From an uncultured Lachnospiraceae bacterium (lineage in GTDB: Bacteria; Bacillota; Clostridia; Lachnospirales; Lachnospiraceae): 30,801 nucleotides of DNA. Positions 24,362 through 30,801 of the stretch are shown here, piece by piece; positions within the stretch are counted from its first letter, which is position 1; each line of letters starts with the position of its first letter. The stretch lies in NCBI GenBank assembly GCA_910580015.1, contig CAJTVT010000026.1, positions 10,534 to 41,334 on the forward strand. Direction: 5' to 3'. The position numbers and the translations under genes are program-made. Under the pieces are notes generated by a model. That model did no database searches and was not told where the DNA came from. It was given only the letters and a program-made list of their open reading frames with translations.

Positions 24362-24715
24362 CTACTGTTTTCGTAAAATTTTATGCATCGGCCTTCCCTT
24401 TGCCAACTCGTCAATCAGCTTGTCCAGATATCGGATTTCTTGCATCAATGACTCTTCCATGGTTTCCACACGCACTCCGCAGACCGTACCTTGAATCAAC
24501 TTTCTGTTGGGATTAAGAACAGGCGCATTCTGAAAAAATTCTCCATAAGTGACAGTCCCATGGAAAGCATTCTCAATTTCCTGGTTCTCGTACCCAGTCA
24601 GCCAGCAGATAATTTCATTTACTTCTTCCACGGTTCGCCCCTTTTTTTCTGCTTTGGCAACCAAAAGCGGATAAATTTTTGCAAAACTCATACCATAGAC
24701 TTTTTCATTATTCAT
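24362..24715 (-). CDS. DUF2200 family protein
   Basis: This 117-residue protein looks like the DUF2200 family: an N-terminal VYGMSFAKIYPLLVAKAEKKG, here over two stretches, then EEVNEIICWLTGY and FFQNAPVLNPN. Its function is unknown. The start at 24715 is chosen because AAGGAG lies 9 nt upstream and the predicted promoter (24765-24773) falls within the longer reading frame, ruling out the ATG at 24805. The C-terminal LIDELAKGRPMHKILR is basic. It is probably monocistronic. Confidence 0.85.
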   Translation of the reverse strand: MNNEKVYGMSFAKIYPLLVAKAEKKGRTVEEVNEIICWLTGYENQEIENAFHGTVTYGEFFQNAPVLNPNRKLIQGTVCGVRVETMEESLMQEIRYLDKLIDELAKGRPMHKILRKQ

Positions 24716-24764
24716 AGTTTGTTTCTCCTTACCATATCCTTCATATGACGGTTCTATGTCATTT

Positions 24765-24773
24765 ATTATACCA
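24765..24773 (-). promoter_or_regulatory. Extended -10 promoter of the DUF2200 gene
   Basis: The minus strand reads TGGTATAAT, a perfect extended -10 (TGn plus TATAAT), with no good -35. The predicted transcript start is near 24758, about 40 nt before the chosen start codon. Confidence 0.6.
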
Positions 24774-24842
24774 TAGACTCCTATCAAATTCTGATTGATT
24801 TTCAAATATTACTCCTATAAAAAAAGAAAAATGTTATGAATG

Positions 24843-25169
24843 TCATTTCGATAACAACAATCTCTTATGATATTGATAATAGGGTATCACAATAAATTGA
24901 AGTGTTATAGGCAACCCAAATAGAAACAATTCTCCTGCCATTTTTCTATCCAGTTTCCAATCACTTTTTTGAAGTTGAATATGTGGAATCTTTTTTATCT
25001 GTTTCAAACAGAACAGAAAAGAAAAAAGCTGTGCGATCACAGACGCAATTGCTGCCCCAAAAACGTTCCACTGAAACCACAGGACAAACAACAAATCTGT
25101 TACTTGTCCCACTTCACAACAACCTCCCACTTCACAAGACTCCCTATAATTCTCATCATAGCACCTCAA
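24843..25169 (-). pseudogene. MATE transporter fragment
   Basis: About 75 residues match the middle of a MATE transporter: NVFGAAIASVIAQLFSFLFC is the typical helix-5/6 region, followed by FLFGLPITLQF. The first 22 residues are not MATE-like; they come from a stretch with a repeated GTGAAGTGGGA and look like scrambled upstream DNA. There is no first half and the frame ends early, so the gene is a remnant. It is distinct from the frameshifted MATE gene further upstream, as the matching segments differ. Bases 25170-25355 hold a terminator and nothing else recognisable. Confidence 0.7.
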
Positions 25170-25197
25170 AAAACATAATACATATCATTGTACCAAT

Positions 25198-25233
25198 TAA
25201 TTAAAAATAGTTTCTCATACAAGAAACTATTTT
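25198..25233 (-). terminator. Intrinsic terminator downstream of the frameshifted MATE gene
   Basis: A perfect 12-bp stem joins 25204-25215 with 25222-25233 around a 6-nt loop. On the minus strand it is followed by further T and A residues (TTTTTAATT). It lies about 120 bp after the MATE pseudogene stop. Confidence 0.75.
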
Positions 25234-25355
25234 CTGTGGTGAAAAAAATGGGTAACTCTATCTCAAGGCCCTGGCGAAATGTTTCTGTCCCTACAGTAAT
25301 CGGATTTTCAGTGCAACACTCACTTTTCCGTCTCCTTAAATTCGTCTATCATGAC

Positions 25356-26815
25356 CTAATCTACACTATCTGCTCTCGATTTGAACACAAAATCTTTCTG
25401 TTTTCTTAATTCCATACGAACCAACACAACAGAGAGAATAAATGCTGTAAAATCAGCAATCGGCCCCGCAAATAATACTCCCATAATTCCAAAGCGCAGC
25501 GGAAGCAACAGAATAAGCGGAATTAAGAAAAATACTTGTCTTGTCAACGCTAAGAGAGCCCTATCATAGCCTTCCCTATGGCTGTAAAAAAGCTGGAGGA
25601 AAGCAGCTGCACCCCATTCACCAACACCATGAAAAGATATATGCGCATAAACAGAACTGCAAACTCAAGATACAGCTCGTCTCCTGTTCCGAACATAGAA
25701 ATTATATATTTGGGGAAACATTGTAATAGGATAAAGCCAATGGTAGAGACAATCATATTCCACTTTATCGCAAGCAGGTATGCTTCCCGCACACGGGAAT
25801 ATTGTTTTGCCCCATAATTAAAGCCGATAATGGGTTGGACCCCTTGTGATATTCCAACAACAATTGCGAGAATAATCGCATTTGTTTTCATCACAATTCC
25901 GCAGGCAGCTAAGGGAATATCTGAACCATAGACTGTCTGCGCTCCATAATATGTCAGTGAATTATACAATATAATCTGCACAAAGGTAATTGCAATTTGA
26001 TTTACACTGCTGCTAATTCCCATACTGAACGTTTTCAAGCTTTCTTTTATATTGGGCAAAAAACTGGTTTTTTCAAAATGAATGGTTTTAAAGTGCCATA
26101 GATAGCGTATTGCAAAAAGAAAAGATATTATCTGTCCTAAGATGGTTGCCAGAGCTGCGCCGAAAATACCCCATTGAAAAATAAAAATGAAAATTGGGTC
26201 AAGAATGGTATTTACAATGGCACCTATCACCATACAGGTCATAGAGTATCTTGGACTTCCATCTGCTCGAATCAAATTGCTCAAACCAGTTGTTACAATT
26301 AAAAATGGCATTCCCACTAAGGCGACACTGGCATACTGCTGTGCAAAGGGAAACACTTCTGTTGTGGCTCCAAATAATTTCAACAATTGGGGCAACAGCA
26401 TTTCACCTATAATAAGATAGGCAAGTCCGAAAATTATCATCAAGCTTATGCCTGTTCCAGCCGCCTTCGCCGCCGATTCTGACTTTTGATTTCCAAGATA
26501 CAGCGAAAAACGAGAAGCACTGCCAATTCCAAGCAGCAGCGCAATTGCAAGACAAATCGTAGAAAATGGATAACAAACATTGGTTGCAGCATTTCCCAGA
26601 TATCCTACACCCTGACCAATAAAAATCTGGTCCACAATGTTGTAGAGTGAACCAATCAACGTTGCCATAATGCTTGGAATGGCAAAACTTTTCAAAAGTT
26701 TTGAAATTTTTTCATATCCCAGAGGATTCTCTGTCATTACATTCCACCTCTTTTCCACCATTTTCCTATAGAAACCTGCATCTTTCTGTTTTTTACGCAA
26801 ATCCCTTGGTATCAT
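25356..26815 (-). pseudogene. MATE transporter gene interrupted by a frameshift
   Basis: Two adjacent frames make one MATE transporter. The main frame (25550-26815) encodes eleven or so helices and stops just after SSSFFTAIGKAM. The frame at 25356-25547 supplies the missing end, beginning ALLALTRQVFFLIPLILLLP, a standard MATE segment. A one-base change near 25555-25566 would restore a full-length protein. The promoter at 26833-26861 and an AAGGA before the ATG at 26815 support that start; an ATG at 26737 with GAGGTGG upstream gives the more usual N-terminus. A sequencing error cannot be excluded. Confidence 0.82.
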
Positions 26816-26832
26816 TCGTGTTCCTTCTCACT

Positions 26833-26861
26833 ATTATACACGCTCCTTACACAATGCTCAA
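26833..26861 (-). promoter_or_regulatory. Sigma-A promoter of the frameshifted MATE gene
   Basis: The minus strand has TTGAGC (26856-26861), a 17-bp spacer and a perfect TATAAT (26833-26838), about 18 bp before the ATG at 26815. Confidence 0.7.
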
Positions 26862-26869
26862 CATGTAAA

Positions 26870-26959
26870 ATGTCACTCGATGAAATTGCGGATTGCGTTC
26901 CGTCTTTGTCTCTTGATGAATTAAGAGAACTTGAAGCTGAGGTTATGCAGTTGGCATAA
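26870..26959 (+). pseudogene. Remnant resembling the C-terminus of an Rpn-type nuclease/transposase
   Basis: A 29-codon open stretch encodes SLDEIADCVPSLSLDELREL followed by EAEVMQLA. From memory this resembles the last residues of Rpn family (PD-(D/E)XK) recombination-promoting nucleases of Lachnospiraceae. There is no ribosome site and no homologous sequence upstream. An intrinsic terminator follows it at the right distance, so this is likely the stump of a deleted plus-strand gene. The rest of the 260 bp between the MATE and nitroreductase genes shows nothing else. Confidence 0.4.
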
Positions 26960-26992
26960 TCAATAAAAGCATTATATCCATAAAAACAGCGT

Positions 26993-27036
26993 AAAGACGC
27001 ATGGAACAATCAATTGTAAACCATGCGTCTTTTTTG
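26993..27036 (+). terminator. Intrinsic terminator behind the Rpn-like remnant
   Basis: AAAGACGCATGG (26993-27004) pairs perfectly over 12 bp with 27021-27032, followed by a T-run. It is oriented for plus-strand transcription although no complete plus-strand gene precedes it. Confidence 0.75.
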
Positions 27037-27076
27037 CGCTCAAAATATGCAACATGAGCGATATCAAAGCGAGTAT

Positions 27077-27595
27077 TTACAGTTTTTCATTGTAAACTAA
27101 CTCATTCAAAGGAATACGCTGTGTCTTATGGCGCTCTGGGTCGGCGGGACTCCCATCCGCATACCCTACTGCTAAAATATTGATTGGCTCAAGGGTATCT
27201 GGAAGTTGAAATTCTTCTCTTATAACATCTGGTTTAAAATAGCATATCCATACAGAACCTAACCCCAACTCAGTTGCTTGCATCATCATGTGATCTGTTA
27301 GAATTGACGCATCGATGTCCACCGTTTTTTTGTTATCAAATGGGCGGGTCCATGCTTTGGCATGCTCAGCGCAGACGATGATTGCCAGAGGCGCTCCATA
27401 AAGATTTGCAGCCTTTTTGAGTTTGTTCAATCCATCCTCTTGTTGCACAACGATAAGACGAACTGGTTGTAAATTTGCTGCCGTTGGCGCAACATGAGCC
27501 GCTAACAATATTTTTTCCAGTTTATCTGATTCTACTTTTTTGTTCTTGTAATCACGGACAGAATAACGTGATTTCGCAATTTCTAAAAAGTCCAT
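27077..27595 (-). CDS. Nitroreductase family protein
   Basis: This 172-residue flavoenzyme-type protein would reduce nitroaromatics or quinones with NAD(P)H and FMN. The N-terminal RYSVRDYKNKKV (FMN phosphate contact), APTAANLQPVRLIVV (about 36-50), and ATELGLGSVWICYF (about 107-120) are family marks. At 172 residues it belongs to the short group. AGGAGG lies 7 nt before the ATG, and a good sigma-A promoter is at 27646-27673. It is divergent from an HxlR-type regulator, as in the YodB-YodC and HypR-HypO pairs of Bacillus, so it is probably induced by electrophiles such as quinones. Confidence 0.9.
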   Translation of the reverse strand: MDFLEIAKSRYSVRDYKNKKVESDKLEKILLAAHVAPTAANLQPVRLIVVQQEDGLNKLKKAANLYGAPLAIIVCAEHAKAWTRPFDNKKTVDIDASILTDHMMMQATELGLGSVWICYFKPDVIREEFQLPDTLEPINILAVGYADGSPADPERHKTQRIPLNELVYNEKL

Positions 27596-27645
27596 ACGTG
27601 TACCTCCTGTTATAAAACTTGAATTTTAGGTGTCCCTGTACTATA

Positions 27646-27673
27646 ATTATACCGCAAACAAATCTTAAGGCAA
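27646..27673 (-). promoter_or_regulatory. Sigma-A promoter of the nitroreductase gene
   Basis: The minus strand has TTGCCT (27668-27673), a 16-bp spacer and a perfect TATAAT (27646-27651). Confidence 0.7.
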
Positions 27674-27679
27674 GTATGC

Positions 27680-27708
27680 ACTTTTTCGTTATATACTATA
27701 CAAAAAGT
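27680..27708 (+). promoter_or_regulatory. HxlR promoter -10 and candidate operator
   Basis: An imperfect 29-bp palindrome has perfect 7-bp ends (ACTTTTT / AAAAAGT) and encloses TATACT (27692-27697), the best -10 for the HxlR gene. The site is placed to allow autorepression, and it lies just upstream of the nitroreductase -35 for divergent control. Confidence 0.45.
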
Positions 27709-27724
27709 AAGTTAGGAGAAAGCT

Positions 27725-28084
27725 ATGAGCGTCCATTGTAAAAACAGTTACACCTGTCCTGTCGAAGCTACGATTGATTTAATCGGTGGGAAATATAAAT
27801 CCCTCATTCTATGGCATCTGATTGGTAAGACCTTACGATATAGTGAACTACATAAATTAATCCACAAAGCAACGGATAAAATGCTGACGCAACAATTACG
27901 AGAACTTGAAAATGATGGACTGATACACAGAAAGGTCTACCCTGTAGTTCCGCCCAAAACAGAGTATTCCTTAACCGAATTTGGCAATACTCTCACCCCC
28001 ATCTTAGATGCTATGTGTAACTGGGGCAGGATCTATCTAGAGGAAGTGAAATTTGAACCGACTTACTGTAAATCCCAGAATTAA
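27725..28084 (+). CDS. HxlR family transcriptional regulator
   Basis: This 119-residue winged-helix protein shows the HxlR signature: CPVEATIDLIGGKYKSLILW (11-30), then LRYSELHKLI, KMLTQQLRELENDGLI and a wing with PPKTEYSLTEFG. Two N-terminal cysteines (C5, C11) are present; the conserved one, directly before PVEAT, is the redox-sensing cysteine in YodB/HypR-like proteins. It is divergent from the nitroreductase gene and likely controls it and itself, responding to quinones, diamide or hypochlorite. AGGAG precedes the ATG. Its stop codon lies inside a long inverted repeat (28067-28105). Confidence 0.9.
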   Translation: MSVHCKNSYTCPVEATIDLIGGKYKSLILWHLIGKTLRYSELHKLIHKATDKMLTQQLRELENDGLIHRKVYPVVPPKTEYSLTEFGNTLTPILDAMCNWGRIYLEEVKFEPTYCKSQN

Positions 28085-28105
28085 ATTACAATTCTGAGAT
28101 TTACA
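28067..28105. repeat. Long inverted repeat over the HxlR stop codon
   Basis: A 16-bp stem with one C-A mismatch joins 28067-28082 to 28090-28105 around a 7-nt loop. No T-run follows on either strand, so it is not a standard intrinsic terminator. It lies between the convergent HxlR and acetolactate synthase genes. Confidence 0.55.
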
Positions 28106-28122
28106 ATGAACCTCTATCCATG

Positions 28123-28188
28123 TCACATACCTCCTGATGCTTGATTGATCTGCAACATCTCATGCAACATGGATAAAACCTTTTTCAT
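28123..28188 (-). CDS. Small 21-codon ORF coupled to acetolactate synthase
   Basis: An ATG overlaps the TGA stop of the acetolactate synthase gene (ATGA) and opens a 21-codon frame (MKKVLSMLHEMLQINQASGG and one more Met). AGGAGG lies inside its end and precedes a further ATG that runs for only six codons. The arrangement looks like the start of one or two downstream genes cut short. It does not resemble the start of IlvN. Function unknown. Confidence 0.3.
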   Translation of the reverse strand: MKKVLSMLHEMLQINQASGGM

Positions 28189-29921
28189 TTTCTACTTCCC
28201 TGATTTTCCAAAATCATGTCATCCAGGGCATTTCCTGGTGGAACCATTGGCATAACGTTTTGTTCTCTATCTATGATAAATTCAATTATGGTAGGGCTTT
28301 TCGTATTTTCCTTCGCACTTTTCAAAGCTGTTTTTATCTCTTCTACTTTTGTAACGCGGATGCCTTTCGCTCCATAGCTTTCTGCAAGTGCAATAAAATT
28401 AGGCGTATATTCTGGACAATCATGTTTTGGGGTATTACAACCTATTTCACAACTTTTTCGGTAACGCATACAGGTACTTGAATAATGCCTATCATAAAAC
28501 ATCTCCTGCCACTGTCGCACATTTCCCAAATAACCGTTGTTCATTACACAGACAATAATCGGCAATTCGTATACCATGGCTGTCGCCATTTCTTGAATGT
28601 TCATCTGCATACCACCATCACCAGAGATAACAATGACATCTTTATGAGGATTGCCGAGCTTTGCCCCAATTGCAGCGGGAAAACCATATCCCATTGTACC
28701 CAAACCGCCAGATGTCAGCATTTGCTTATGCTCATCCATAGCAAGAAACTGTGTTGTCCATAACTGGTTTTGACCTACATCTGTACTGATAACTGCTTCT
28801 TTAAAAGTCTCATTGATCGATTGAATGATCCTCTGTGGCGTCAAACCGCTCTCTTCCATATCCATCGGATATTCTATTTTCCAACGGTTTATTTCATCCA
28901 TCCAATCTGAAAGATGGAGTGGTTTTGCCTTTTCAAGCAAAACACTTATCGCCTCTTTTGCATCGGCTACAATCGGAATATCAACAGCTATATTACGAGA
29001 AATAGATGTCGGCTCAATATCAATATGGATAATTTTTGCATTTGCTGCAAATTCTTCAATTTTCCCCGTAATACGATCATTAAATCGGGTTCCTATTGAG
29101 AAAAGGACATCACAATGACTGATTGCAGAATTGGCTGCATAACTTCCATGAATGCCTATATTCCCAACATACAACTTATTTGTTGTGGGAATTGCGCCTT
29201 TTCCCATAATAGTTGTAAGAACAGGAACACATGTCAACTCTGCAAGTTGTGTCATTTCTTTATTTGCATGTGAAATTTGAACCCCACCACCTATCAAAAA
29301 AACAGGCTTTTTTGCATGGTTTAAAAGATCGAATGCCTGATTTAATTGTCCCATAGAAAGGGAGATATTTGGCTTCTTACCACGGATGAATGTTTCTTTT
29401 TGATAACGGTCACTGCCATATGCCCTCTGAACATCCTTTGGCAAATCAACAACTACGACTCCTGGCTTTCCTGCCTTTGCAATAGAAAAAGCTTTGCTGA
29501 TTGTTTCTGCCAAATCCTCTCTTTTTCGTACTGTTACTGCATATTTACTGATACTGCTTGTGATGCCAACAATATCTACTTCTTGAAAAGCATCTTTGCC
29601 AATAAGGTCGGTTGGCACTTGCCCTGTAAAGCATACCAGTGGAACGCTATCATAATTGGCAGTGGCAATGCCTGTGACAAGGTTCGTTGCCCCTGGTCCG
29701 CTGGTTACAAGGCAGACACCTACCTTCCCAGTAGAACGAGCATATCCGTCTGCTGCATGAACTAACCCCTGCTCATGACGTGGCAAAATAACATGTATAT
29801 CCTTTTCTTTATATAACGCATGGAACAAATCTATCGCCTGTCCTCCTGGGTAGGCAAATAATGTCGTAACCGATTCCTCCTTTAATGCTTTTACAAATAA
29901 TTCAGCTCCTGTTATTTTCAT
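28185..29921 (-). CDS. ilvB: Acetolactate synthase large subunit
   Basis: This 578-residue thiamine-diphosphate enzyme condenses two pyruvates to acetolactate, or pyruvate and 2-oxobutyrate, for branched-chain amino acids. The catalytic E50 in LPRHEQG and the cofactor motif GDGGMQMNIQEM through MNNGYLGNVRQWQ are intact. An insertion before the last domain carries four cysteines, C484, C491, C495 and C502, spaced C-x6-C-x3-C-x6-C, absent from E. coli and Bacillus enzymes as far as I recall. The start at 29921 has GAGGAGG 8 nt upstream; the longer frame is leader. A TetR-family gene lies immediately upstream in the same direction. No ilvN, ilvC or ilvD is visible. Confidence 0.93.
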   Translation of the reverse strand: MKITGAELFVKALKEESVTTLFAYPGGQAIDLFHALYKEKDIHVILPRHEQGLVHAADGYARSTGKVGVCLVTSGPGATNLVTGIATANYDSVPLVCFTGQVPTDLIGKDAFQEVDIVGITSSISKYAVTVRKREDLAETISKAFSIAKAGKPGVVVVDLPKDVQRAYGSDRYQKETFIRGKKPNISLSMGQLNQAFDLLNHAKKPVFLIGGGVQISHANKEMTQLAELTCVPVLTTIMGKGAIPTTNKLYVGNIGIHGSYAANSAISHCDVLFSIGTRFNDRITGKIEEFAANAKIIHIDIEPTSISRNIAVDIPIVADAKEAISVLLEKAKPLHLSDWMDEINRWKIEYPMDMEESGLTPQRIIQSINETFKEAVISTDVGQNQLWTTQFLAMDEHKQMLTSGGLGTMGYGFPAAIGAKLGNPHKDVIVISGDGGMQMNIQEMATAMVYELPIIVCVMNNGYLGNVRQWQEMFYDRHYSSTCMRYRKSCEIGCNTPKHDCPEYTPNFIALAESYGAKGIRVTKVEEIKTALKSAKENTKSPTIIEFIIDREQNVMPMVPPGNALDDMILENQGSRK

Positions 29922-29990
29922 CGTATCATCCTCCTCATACCATTCCTTTTTCAGTATGCGTGTGCTTGCTTGCATATTGATTATTTTTTT

Positions 29991-30014
29991 CGGTACTACC
30001 ATAAAGCAGTACCG
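29991..30014. repeat. Inverted repeat between TetR and acetolactate synthase genes
   Basis: CGGTACT (29991-29997) and AGTACCG (30008-30014) form a perfect 7-bp inverted repeat with 10 bp between. On the minus strand it follows the TetR stop by a few bases but has an A-run, not a T-run, after it. It may be an operator or an RNA hairpin. Symmetry and spacing would suit a dimeric regulator. Confidence 0.45.
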
Positions 30015-30018
30015 ATTT

Positions 30019-30594
30019 TTACAATTCCAAACCTTTGATAAACAACTGTACGCTGTTCTTTATATATTCCTCTCTTTCCACCTTAGACAATTCTTTCCCA
30101 AAAGACGCATTTAAAAACGTATACCCAAATGTTGAGGAAAAAATGGTCAGAGCCAGTGCATCAACATCTACATTTGGCAATTTTCCCATTTCCTGCATTT
30201 TATTAAGATATTGTGTAAAGGAAGATAAAAATGCCTGTGGAACTTTCATAATCAGGGACGATGTCTCCTCATATAATTGTGGCGCCCTCAACCCGATAGA
30301 CAAATTTACAAAATCTGGCGTCATCCTATCCATATATGCTCTCATAAACATCTCTATATCCGCCTGCAAGTCCCACTGCACGTTTTCAAAAATTTCAGGC
30401 GTTATATTTGCCCTCCACCCAGCTTGATTTACACCTTGTAACACAATGTCTTTTTTATTTTTAAATTTCCGAAACAAGGTACATTCATTTACACCTGCGG
30501 CTTTTGCAATCGCTTTCGTTGTTGTGGCAACATATCCATAATCTCTTACCAACCTCATTGTTGCATCAATGATTTTTTGACTCGTTTCATCCAA
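30019..30594 (-). CDS. TetR family transcriptional regulator
   Basis: This protein of about 191 residues has a TetR-type DNA-binding domain at 3-50: IIDATMRLVRDYGYVATTT followed by AIAKAAGVNECTLFRKFKNK. The C-terminal ligand domain is unspecific. I place the start at a TTG (30592-30594), because GGAGGTGA ends about 4 nt before it and the frame has no ATG nearby; the TTG at 30612 would include the ribosome site inside the gene. The promoter at 30625-30653 overlaps a palindrome, suggesting autorepression. It is 98 bp upstream of ilvB in the same direction and probably shares its transcript. Confidence 0.88.
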   Translation of the reverse strand: MDETSQKIIDATMRLVRDYGYVATTTKAIAKAAGVNECTLFRKFKNKKDIVLQGVNQAGWRANITPEIFENVQWDLQADIEMFMRAYMDRMTPDFVNLSIGLRAPQLYEETSSLIMKVPQAFLSSFTQYLNKMQEMGKLPNVDVDALALTIFSSTFGYTFLNASFGKELSKVEREEYIKNSVQLFIKGLEL

Positions 30595-30616
30595 GTTCTC
30601 ACCTCCATGCAAGTGA

Positions 30617-30653
30617 ATACTTTCATCTTAACAAAAAAGTATCTTGTCGTCAA
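30617..30653 (-). promoter_or_regulatory. TetR gene promoter with overlapping operator
   Basis: The minus strand has TTGACG (30648-30653), a 17-bp spacer and TAAGAT (30625-30630). ATACTTT (30617-30623) and AAAGTAT (30636-30642) form a perfect inverted repeat around the -10, a placement typical of TetR-type autorepression. Confidence 0.65.
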
Positions 30654-30695
30654 CAAAATTTGTCATTAAGAAAACAATTAGATTCATTTTTGCAG

Positions 30696-30722
30696 AAACA
30701 AAAGGACCTTACCCTTTTGTTT
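30696..30722. repeat. Hairpin upstream of the TetR gene
   Basis: AAACAAAAGG (30696-30705) pairs perfectly with 30713-30722 around a 7-nt loop. The flanks are only weakly T-rich. It may be a weak terminator. Nothing else was seen in 30654-30758. Confidence 0.4.
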
Positions 30723-30758
30723 GTTCTTTCTGAACTTTGGGTATATGTTATAAAATAT

Positions 30759-30790
30759 AAGCTGGTGCCATACCGACACCAGTTTATTTT
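30759..30790. terminator. Probable terminator at the window edge
   Basis: CTGGTG (30762-30767) pairs with CACCAG (30777-30782), with flanking A/T pairs and TTTATTTTAT on the plus side. It may serve a gene beyond the window's right edge reading on the minus strand, since no plus-strand gene precedes it here. Confidence 0.45.
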
Positions 30791-30801
30791 ATAATAATGC
30801 A

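Noticed and set aside
29346..29765. 139-codon plus-strand frame within the acetolactate synthase gene
   Set aside because: It is antisense to an intact catalytic domain, with no ribosome site or recognisable product.

Overview
The window looks like chromosomal DNA of a low-GC Clostridia species, most likely a motile member of the Lachnospiraceae. The grounds are AT-rich DNA, strong Shine-Dalgarno sites, TTGACA/TATAAT-type promoters, sigma-28-like (SigD) promoters, a PucR/CdaR-type regulator and several proteins of a typical Lachnospiraceae kind. Almost every gene lies on the minus strand. The plus-strand exceptions are an LTA-synthase-like gene and an HxlR regulator. No tRNA, rRNA, CRISPR array or intact insertion sequence was seen.

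Reading along the minus strand (high to low coordinates), the central block is a folate operon. A strong sigma-A promoter at 12852-12880 leads into folC, folE, folP and a folB-folK fusion. With an 11-bp gap this runs into a leucine-rich-repeat protein, a VWA protein with a degenerate metallopeptidase motif, and a MoxR-type AAA+ ATPase. Next comes a gene of unknown function (4208-5062) with its own sigma-28-like promoter and a structured leader rich in GGA motifs. It is followed closely by a CPBP membrane protease, a MATE transporter and a response-regulator receiver domain fused to a RelA/SpoT-type (p)ppGpp synthetase. trpS (cut by the window edge) follows from its own promoter.

To the right of the folate block are the divergent LTA-synthase-like gene, a secreted MBL-fold protein, a coiled-coil protein with a second, weaker sigma-28-like promoter, an IscR-like Rrf2 regulator coupled by ATGA overlap to a PucR/CdaR-type regulator, and an orphan MsmX/UgpC-type sugar ABC ATPase. 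A housekeeping group follows: S1-domain protein, lytic transglycosylase, dUTPase and an odd phosphoribosyltransferase, ending in an intrinsic terminator.

From about 24.8 kb the DNA becomes accessory in character. It holds a MATE fragment, a frameshifted MATE gene, a stub that resembles a nuclease/transposase tail, a divergent nitroreductase/HxlR pair, and a TetR-acetolactate synthase pair in which the synthase has no visible small subunit and carries an extra four-cysteine insertion.

The most interesting signals are the REC-RelA fusion and the possibility that it sits at the end of a motility-sigma-driven unit, the two sigma-28-like promoters in front of proteins of unknown function, and the LRR-VWA-MoxR module attached to folate synthesis. 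All functional statements rest on motif recognition by eye; no database search was run.
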